Part shown: positions 57,871 to 64,000 of the stretch, piece after piece
How positions within the stretch are numbered: position 1 is the first letter of the stretch
Layout: each line of letters opens with the position of its first letter
NCBI GenBank assembly: GCA_020137815.1
Contig: CM035351.1
Span: 4,609,078 to 4,673,077, forward strand
DNA from: Hormiphora californensis
Taxonomy: Eukaryota; Ctenophora; Tentaculata; Cydippida; Pleurobrachiidae
Length of the DNA: 64,000 nt
Direction: 5' to 3'
Position numbers and translations under genes: made by a program
The notes under the pieces: generated by a model
Seen by the model: the letters and a program-made list of their open reading frames with translations, nothing else
What the model was told of the DNA's origin: nothing
Database searches by the model: none

Positions 57871-60192
57871 TACCAGTAACGGAATACAAGTAGAGCGTTT
57901 AATGAAGTTAAGTGCCTACCAAACTGCCATGTACTGACACGTTCTCTAGACCATTCACAATTTGTCCATTTATGTCAACTCCACCCCTGCCTCATTTTGC
58001 CCCTGATACTATCATACTTTCCACATCTCCCTCTCTATCCATGTCTATATTTCTCTGTCTCTCGCCCTTCCAGATAACTATAATTATATCTCTCTACGGC
58101 CGGCCCACCACCGTTTATCTCTTTCCTGTCTCGATACTATGTGACAGGTTTCTGTCACGGGAGATACACAGAGATATGAAAGTGTCTTAATTTCAAATCC
58201 TCATTATGACCTGTAGTAGTACAACGTGTTGTACAGGATTCTAATAACTAGTGCTATTATCCTGTCTCACACTCTACTATTATACACTCTCATGTAGTAT
58301 GACAATGTATGACAAACTTCTACTACACACAGATTGTTTGTAAACCCTTAGGATCTATCTATCTATCTACAGAGTGCCCACATGGGACTTTCGCAAAGCG
58401 ATATCGCCGGCACTAGAATAGCCCCTCTCCCCCACCATCAGGAACTACCACAGGCAGGTTCGCATTATAAATGGCGGGTTCGGGAGAGTAAACTCCTTCC
58501 AAAAAACCCTTAGGATGGTCCACAATATAACCAGATTTTAGCACGGGAAACACAGAAAACAACAACTCATTACCAACATTGAGTCTCTTGACACTGTTTC
58601 CGTGCTTTAGAATAAAAATAAAGTATGAACAACCCATGACCAACAACTGAACCCACCTCTTCAAACTTGTTATCCAAATGAGTGAGATTTTCATTCCGGG
58701 GGAGGACAGAAGAGGAGACAGAGTATTCAGTAAACCGACACATTTCCTCATCTCCCTCGAGACCAGGGAGACTATCATTGTCATCATAGAAATCTGAATC
58801 AAGGTCCCTCTCCTCTCCCTCATCGCTACAGATGGTATGATCATCATCATCACCATCAATAACACATTCTCCCTCGGCCTGGTTAAAATAGAGATCTGTT
58901 GAGTGTATAATAATGAATTTGTTTTCACTGTCGTCTTGGTTTAAAAAACGTTAAAGATTGAACAATATTATCATTGCGATTACCATAGTAATGAAGTCAT
59001 CCTCCAGCTCCAGATCTGGGTTCTCCCAATCGAATTCATCGTCCAGAGCCGCCACAATATCAGGATCAAGAGATAGATCCAGACCCCGGGGTGCCCCATG
59101 GGCTAACATACCAATAGCCTCCTCCCGGGCAGAGGGCAGGACACATGATGGTAGCTGTACTTTTCCTGTAGTTGGATTTGGGTTGGTTTAATTTGATGAC
59201 AACTCTCATGGAGGCAACTTTTGCAAACGAGGTAGATGGAAAAGTTGGTTGAGATGGGTTCGAGATCAAGTAATGTCGGAATTGTATCCTGAATTTACCT
59301 GGCTTGGTTGGGTTGCTAGCCTCCCATACAATGTCACTCTGACCCCGTTCTCGCAAGTGCTGCATGTAGTCATATTCATCATCGAAGAAAATTCCATGTT
59401 CTCGTTGACTGGCTAGCTGGGCATCTCTGTTTTCAGGCTTATTTTCTGTCTTAATCTGGTCGTTGCCACCTAATAGAAGTAGTTATTTTAAGATTCTAGA
59501 TTGAACTGAAACTTATCATTCTATCAAGCCCCTCTTAAAGGTTGACAAGATACCTAAAACTTTTCGCATATCGTCTTATTTTGATTTATCATTAATTTTC
59601 AGCATTTTTTCAGAATTTTTTGTCGGCTAGAAAAAAATTCGAAATAGGGGGTCTACCGATATTGTCAGCACTGGTTTTACTGGGCACACTCACTGCGTCT
59701 CGCAAATTGAAATTCACGTTTCCGGTTCCTCAAAAGATAAAGACTTGATCTTGGTTGCGTTGGATTGGTCTCAATAAGACCTTTCCAACGCTACCGAAAC
59801 GGTTTCTGTATCTCATCAGGATATATCAGAGATATTACGTTATCAATTTAAAAAAAGGCACACTCATTTGTCAGTAGACCCCCTATTTTGCACATATTTC
59901 TAGCCGACAAAAAATTCTGAAAAAATGCTGAAAATTAATGATAAATCAAAATAAGACGATTATATACGAAAAGTTTTAGGTATCTTGTCAACCTTTAAGT
60001 AGCTATTAACTACCCCTACTGCAGATTGCTGTAGTACTGGTTACTGGAAATGTCACCCAAACCTTGGATTTCGGTGAAGACTCGTTGAGGAGCAGTTTCA
60101 TCAGCAATTAGGGGATCCTTCTGGGATCTGTGGACCAGCCTGTAAACTGTAGCATTCTTCTTGTCTATAAAGGGCTTCTTCTTTCTACCCAT
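57019..60192 (-). CDS. LTV1: LTV1 ribosome biogenesis factor
   Basis: LTV1 binds pre-40S subunits and is needed for their export and for late 40S assembly. The complete model is 441 residues in six phase-consistent exons: 60192-60063, 59469-59299, 59165-58984, 58878-58657, 57752-57606 and 57492-57019. Human LTV1 has 475 residues. The N-terminus MGRKKKPFIDKKNATVYRLV is diagnostic. FFDDEYDYMQHLRERG, LDPDIVAALDDEFDWENPD and CRFTEYSVSSSVLPRNENLT are conserved blocks, and the C-terminus is basic and helical (RARKKAVKESQKMRRQVKKA). A run of seven Glu-rich codons precedes it. It lies 355 bases upstream of PITRM1 on the same strand. Confidence 0.95.
57774..57866. repeat. (GA)n microsatellite in an LTV1 intron
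   Basis: About 90 bases of GA with GTGAG interruptions, 22 bases upstream (transcript sense) of LTV1 exon 57752-57606. On the transcribed strand it is a CT tract that can act as a long pyrimidine tract. Confidence 0.9.
59535..59998. mobile_element. Foldback MITE with TTAAAGGTTGACAAGATACC ends
   Basis: TTAAAGGTTGACAAGATACC at the left and its exact complement at the right bound 464 bases. Arms of about 115 bases include TAAAACTTTTCG and GCATTTTTTCAGAATTTTTT. It lies in the first LTV1 intron. A partial relative is at 39110-39356. Confidence 0.85.
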
Positions 60193-60312
60193 AATTGTAG
60201 CCACTTGATAGAAACAGGGGTGATCAGTTATGGTATTTTGTGGAGTTGTTATTGTAATCTTTATGTTAAAACAAGTTGATCGAATTATAAACCATTATAA
60301 TTGGGTAATTAA

Positions 60313-61611
60313 GGGTACGCTAACCAATATTTTTTTCGAGTGCAGGGAAATCTCTCACCGCAGGGTTGTAGGCCATGCCAAGGAGACCTCAAATATGCAA
60401 TTTTAGCCCTCAAGTCGAATTCATATTTTTGCTACAGCCGTTTTAAAATCGTCTTGAAAATTTCTGAAAAGACGTTTTTGACACCCTAAAAATACATTTT
60501 CAGGGCTAGAAGCTTAAAATTATGGGGATTTGAAGGGGATAGGAAGGTTTATCGACACAAAAATTTTTATTAAAATCGGTGATGATTTTCGGTCGTGAGA
60601 TTGATTTACTTTTTTCCCTCTTAAAGGCCCTATTTAGCAAAGTTCCGAAAGTTTGTGAAGGCTGTAAATTGGTGAAAAGTTGCGTCTAACGATTATCTAA
60701 GTGGCCACAAATTTTTGGCGTGTCCTTATTTGAGACAAGTTGTACGGAGCTTTTTTTGTGAAAGCCGTTTTTTTAAAAATAAAGAAATAGCCTGTATCTC
60801 AAAAACGACTGATTTTAGAGACCTGAGACCAAGCTTAAACGATTCAGAAGGTCCGATTTTGGGGGGTCTTCTGAGAGACATTTTTCTCCTACTTCAACGG
60901 TTTTTGCTGTAATTGCGAAAAAGGATTTAGCAAGAAGGTGGAAAAGCAGCACGAAGCAGGCTGTCGGAACTCCTCTTTTGCCCTCTTCAAAGGATTTGTT
61001 TTTCGCAATTACAGCGAAAACCGTTGAAGTAGGAGAAAAATGTCTCTCAGAAGACCCCCCCCCCAAATCGGACCTTCGGAATCGTTTAAGCTTGGTCTCA
61101 GGTCTCTAAAATTAATCGTTTTTGAGATACAGGCTATTTCTTTATTTCTAAAAAAACGGCTTTCACAAAAAAGCTCTGTACAACTTGTCTCAAATAAGGA
61201 CACGCCAAAAATTTGTGGCCACTTAGATAATCGTTAGACGCAACTTTTCACCAATTTACAGCCTTCACAAACTTTCGGAACTTTGCTAAATAGGGCCTTT
61301 AAGAGGGAAAAAAGTAAATCAATCTCACGACCGAAAATCATCACCGATTTCAATAAAAAATTTTGTGTCGATAAACCTACCTATCCCCTTCAAATCCCCA
61401 AAATTTTAAGCTTCTAGCCCTGAAAATGTATTTTTAGGGTATCAAAAACGTCTTTTCAGAAATTTTCAAGACGATTTTAAAACGGCTGTAGCAAAAATAT
61501 GAATTCGACTTGAGGGCTAAAATTGCATATTTGAGGTCTCCTTGGCATGGCCTACAACCCTGCGGTGAGAGATTTCCCTGCACTCGAAAAAAATTTTTGG
61601 TTAGCGTACCC
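60313..61611. mobile_element. 1.3 kb foldback flanked by TTAA
   Basis: GGGTACGCTAACCAA at 60313 and its complement ending at 61611 are each flanked by TTAA (60309-60312 and 61612-61615), a piggyBac-type target. Arms of about 590 bases are near-perfect inverse copies around a ~100-base centre (60935-61000). No transposase frame. It lies 120 bases upstream of the LTV1 ATG and may contain or displace its promoter. Confidence 0.85.
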
Positions 61612-61615
61612 TTAA

Positions 61616-61853
61616 ACAAGGTACATGCGTTTCTTAACATAAACTAATCATTCCACACAAAAGAGCCAATATATATTTGTATCGAATATAACATTTCATA
61701 TTTCCTCCAGTAATAATAACAATCCATACTTTACAATATGTTTTTATTGCGCCATCAGCTAATTTCAAATTCCATTCATAATAATTTCTATGATTTATAA
61801 TAATTTTATAACAAACACAAGCATTATCCCACAATTCCTATCAAACCACTTTT

Positions 61854-61884
<31 letters not shown>

Positions 61885-62096
61885 CTGTTTTATGTCTTCT
61901 ATTTTCTGTCTCTGTCTCTTCTATTTTCTGTCTCTGTTTCTTCTATTTTCTGCCTCTGTCTCTTATATTTTCTGTCTCTGCCTCTTCTACTTTCTGTCTA
62001 TTTTCTGTCTATTTCTCTTCTATTTTCTGTCTCTGTCTCTGTCTGATGTCTCTGTCTCTGTCTCTGTCTCTGTCTCTGTCTCTGTCTCTGTCTCTG

Positions 62097-62160
<64 letters not shown>

Positions 62161-62522
62161 TCTATCATTTTCTGTTTCTCTCTATCATCTGTTTTACACG
62201 GATATACATTATATAGAAAACAATTCTCCCAGTTCTTTATTGATTCTTGTGGCACACACACTTTAAGTATGACGGTTTAGGGGACGAGAAGGGTCGATCC
62301 AAGGCTGATAAGCAGTTGACTGAGTGAAAAACTAGACCGTAACTACCTGGAATCATGGAAGAGGGTGTTGTTAATTAAACTGCAGTTATGTAAGTCTAGC
62401 AATGTTAGAGTCACTTGTATTGTATGAACAACTACAAGTAAAGTGAACTCAGCTATTAATTTCTTTCCTCGATAATCATGTTTATCAGCTGTCTCCTGTC
62501 CTACAACCCCCCTCCCCCTTAC
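61616..62522. other. Intergenic/3' region of the HAD gene, microsatellites
   Basis: Contains (CT)n at 61857-61883, TTTTCTGTCTCTG repeats, then a (TCTGTC)n hexamer array at 62032-62120 followed by (CT)n to 62162. Further 3' exons of the HAD-like gene should lie here; none could be fixed by phase. Confidence 0.55.
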
Positions 62523-63506
62523 CATTATCAACAGCATGAAAGACATTATTCTCCTGATCGTCCACCAGGAGCACTTGGTCGGGTGTAAAGTGTTGTCCTC
62601 TACTAGCTAACTCCTCCAACACAGAATGGATGTGCGTCTGTTTACCGTCTCTTACCAACGCTGGGGTGATTGGTTTGTGGGTAATGAATTGAAGTTACAC
62701 AACAAGCGAGTTAGGTTTTGACCGTAACAACTCAAGAAACGATTTAAATGTGGAATGGTGTGTTTTTCGTGGGACTTCTCCGTCACCAAAAAAAGGGTGG
62801 GTTAAAACATCTAGGGACTTCATTTTACTCACATTTGTTGATTGTTTCACAGTGAAAATCTCCCCGGACGATGGTGTTTGGTGCAATTCTGCGGATTACA
62901 TTTCCAATTAGGTCTGTTTGCCGGGAGAAGGTTGTAACTGCAATCTGGAGTTTAGGTGCCGCTGCTCTGATTAATTCCACCATTCCAGGCTGTAACAAAC
63001 TAGGAGGGGAGGGAGGTTAGTTTTCAGGTTGTTACAGTGGTGCTCCGTCATATTGGCCAATGCGTTGGGGACGGCACATGGGGAGGGAGGGGGCACTGTG
63101 GTATATAAATAGCGAGGGAGATCAGAGTGATAAAAGAGGGGCCCCATCAGTGAAATGGGATAATTGCGATATGGCGACAATGGTGTGATCTGTACATCGT
63201 CTGTAGTACAGTACACCACTCATCGCCACACACATCTAACTTAGTCTCCCCATCACCGGAGCAATATCAAATGGGAACTAACACCACACAACACAAACTG
63301 CGATATTACTCAAATCTGGTAGTAACTTGGACTTTTAGTCAGAGATGTACAAAAAGGGCAATATATTACCTGGTGAGATCATCCTCAGTGCCCATGAAGA
63401 GGCCCCGAGTGTGAATGGAACAGATGGTCATATCAAAATCCAGGGCGAGAATCTTAATACCTCCATCAAGGAGGGTCTGGGCCCGCCGACTAGCAATATT
63501 GGTCAT
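62523..63506 (-). CDS. HAD-superfamily phosphatase-like protein, first three exons
   Basis: Exons 63506-63370, 62999-62833 and 62660-62523 are joined with matching phases (2, 1, 1). They encode about 147 residues and then a donor, so the 3' end is not seen. The haloacid-dehalogenase motif I is LDFDMT (nucleophile Asp, general acid/base Asp), at about residues 21-26. A motif II-like Thr follows in IAVTTFSRQ. GKQTHIHSVL supplies a motif III-like Lys, and LLVDDQENN is the acidic motif IV. This order is typical of small HAD phosphatases acting on phosphoesters. No cap domain is visible between motifs. I cannot assign a substrate or a named orthologue. A three-codon upstream frame ends inside the start codon. 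Confidence 0.75.
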
Positions 63507-64000
63507 ACCATCATCCCGCACACAAACACACTAGTCACACAACAACCGGCTATAATCAAGGGGAGTAATTAATTGGGTGAGAGGGGTTACAATCGATTAA
63601 TAGATTAGGGAAGAGGGGCTTTAATTAACTGATTGGGAGAGGCTGCGGTGAGAGATTATTGATACATATAACAGTACCAATATGCAATAGAGTATGGGAA
63701 CTGGGAAGTAATACTTCCAAATACCAAACCACCACTAATCAAAAGTGTGGCTGATCAGCCCCACACGAGCTAGAAAATCAGATTACGATAGGCCAAATAT
63801 ATGGCTGGGGCCTGGGTCACAAGGGGGAAATGATACAATAAAGGACACGCAATAACACTCACACAAATTAGTTGTTAACGTATTATATTGGCACACACAC
63901 CAGATATATATTACCAAATCAAACACAAAACACAAAAATATAACACATTGAATCACCTTGTTTCACAAACACACAACAAGAATTGGTTAAATAAAATTTT
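63507..64000. other. Upstream flank of the HAD-like gene, nothing recognised
   Basis: AT-rich sequence with CACACA-rich text (63890-63970). No TATA box or gene could be supported. Confidence 0.5.

Overview
The window is animal (metazoan) nuclear DNA. Genes are split by many short GT-AG introns, the proteins are animal families (TBC1D32, SLCO transporter, PITRM1, LTV1, cathepsin L, rhodopsin-type receptors, F-type-lectin-like domains, a MACPF protein), and repeats are abundant. The compact genes, single-exon receptors and repeat mix fit a marine invertebrate, possibly a sponge; I cannot fix the species. There is one 100-N assembly gap at 25366-25465. Gene models come from reading frames plus splice-site phase and were checked by hand only.

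Layout. 1-209: a reverse-transcriptase fragment (minus strand). 321-7058: the 3' exons of a TBC1D32 (broad-minded) orthologue on the plus strand, with a single-exon class A receptor (4182-5186) nested in one of its introns. 7.9-15.9 kb: nested foldback and terminal-inverted-repeat elements around a one-exon cathepsin L (minus, 13582-14538). 17332-18384: a second single-exon receptor. 20.9-23.1 kb: a large minisatellite. 23450-24532: three phase-consistent exons of an unidentified minus-strand gene. 25485-31332: a complete 12-exon SLCO-type organic anion transporter (plus). 31986-33614: an intron-less secreted MACPF-domain protein (plus). 34111-56664: PITRM1 (minus), whose ~16.6 kb internal intron holds foldback transposons, microsatellites and a complete two-domain F-type-lectin-like gene on the plus strand. 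That lectin gene carries a full-length two-ORF LINE in its first intron. 57019-60192: LTV1 (minus). 62523-63506: the first exons of an HAD-like phosphatase (minus).

Functionally these are unrelated housekeeping genes (mitochondrial peptide clearance, 40S ribosome export and maturation, cilium signalling) beside secreted or surface proteins (transporter, MACPF protein, lectin, protease, receptors). No operon-like logic is visible. The most unusual signal is a pair of related foldback transposons (44059-45257 and 52175-53368). Their loops are nearly identical, but both hairpin arms of the second copy carry dense one-strand T-to-C changes. This is the pattern expected if a double-stranded RNA hairpin edited by adenosine deamination had been written into DNA. 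Other notable signals are a tandem array built from the start of a PITRM1 exon with its splice acceptor, an in-frame duplicated splice acceptor in SLCO, and two insertions whose empty sites survive in a duplicate sequence.
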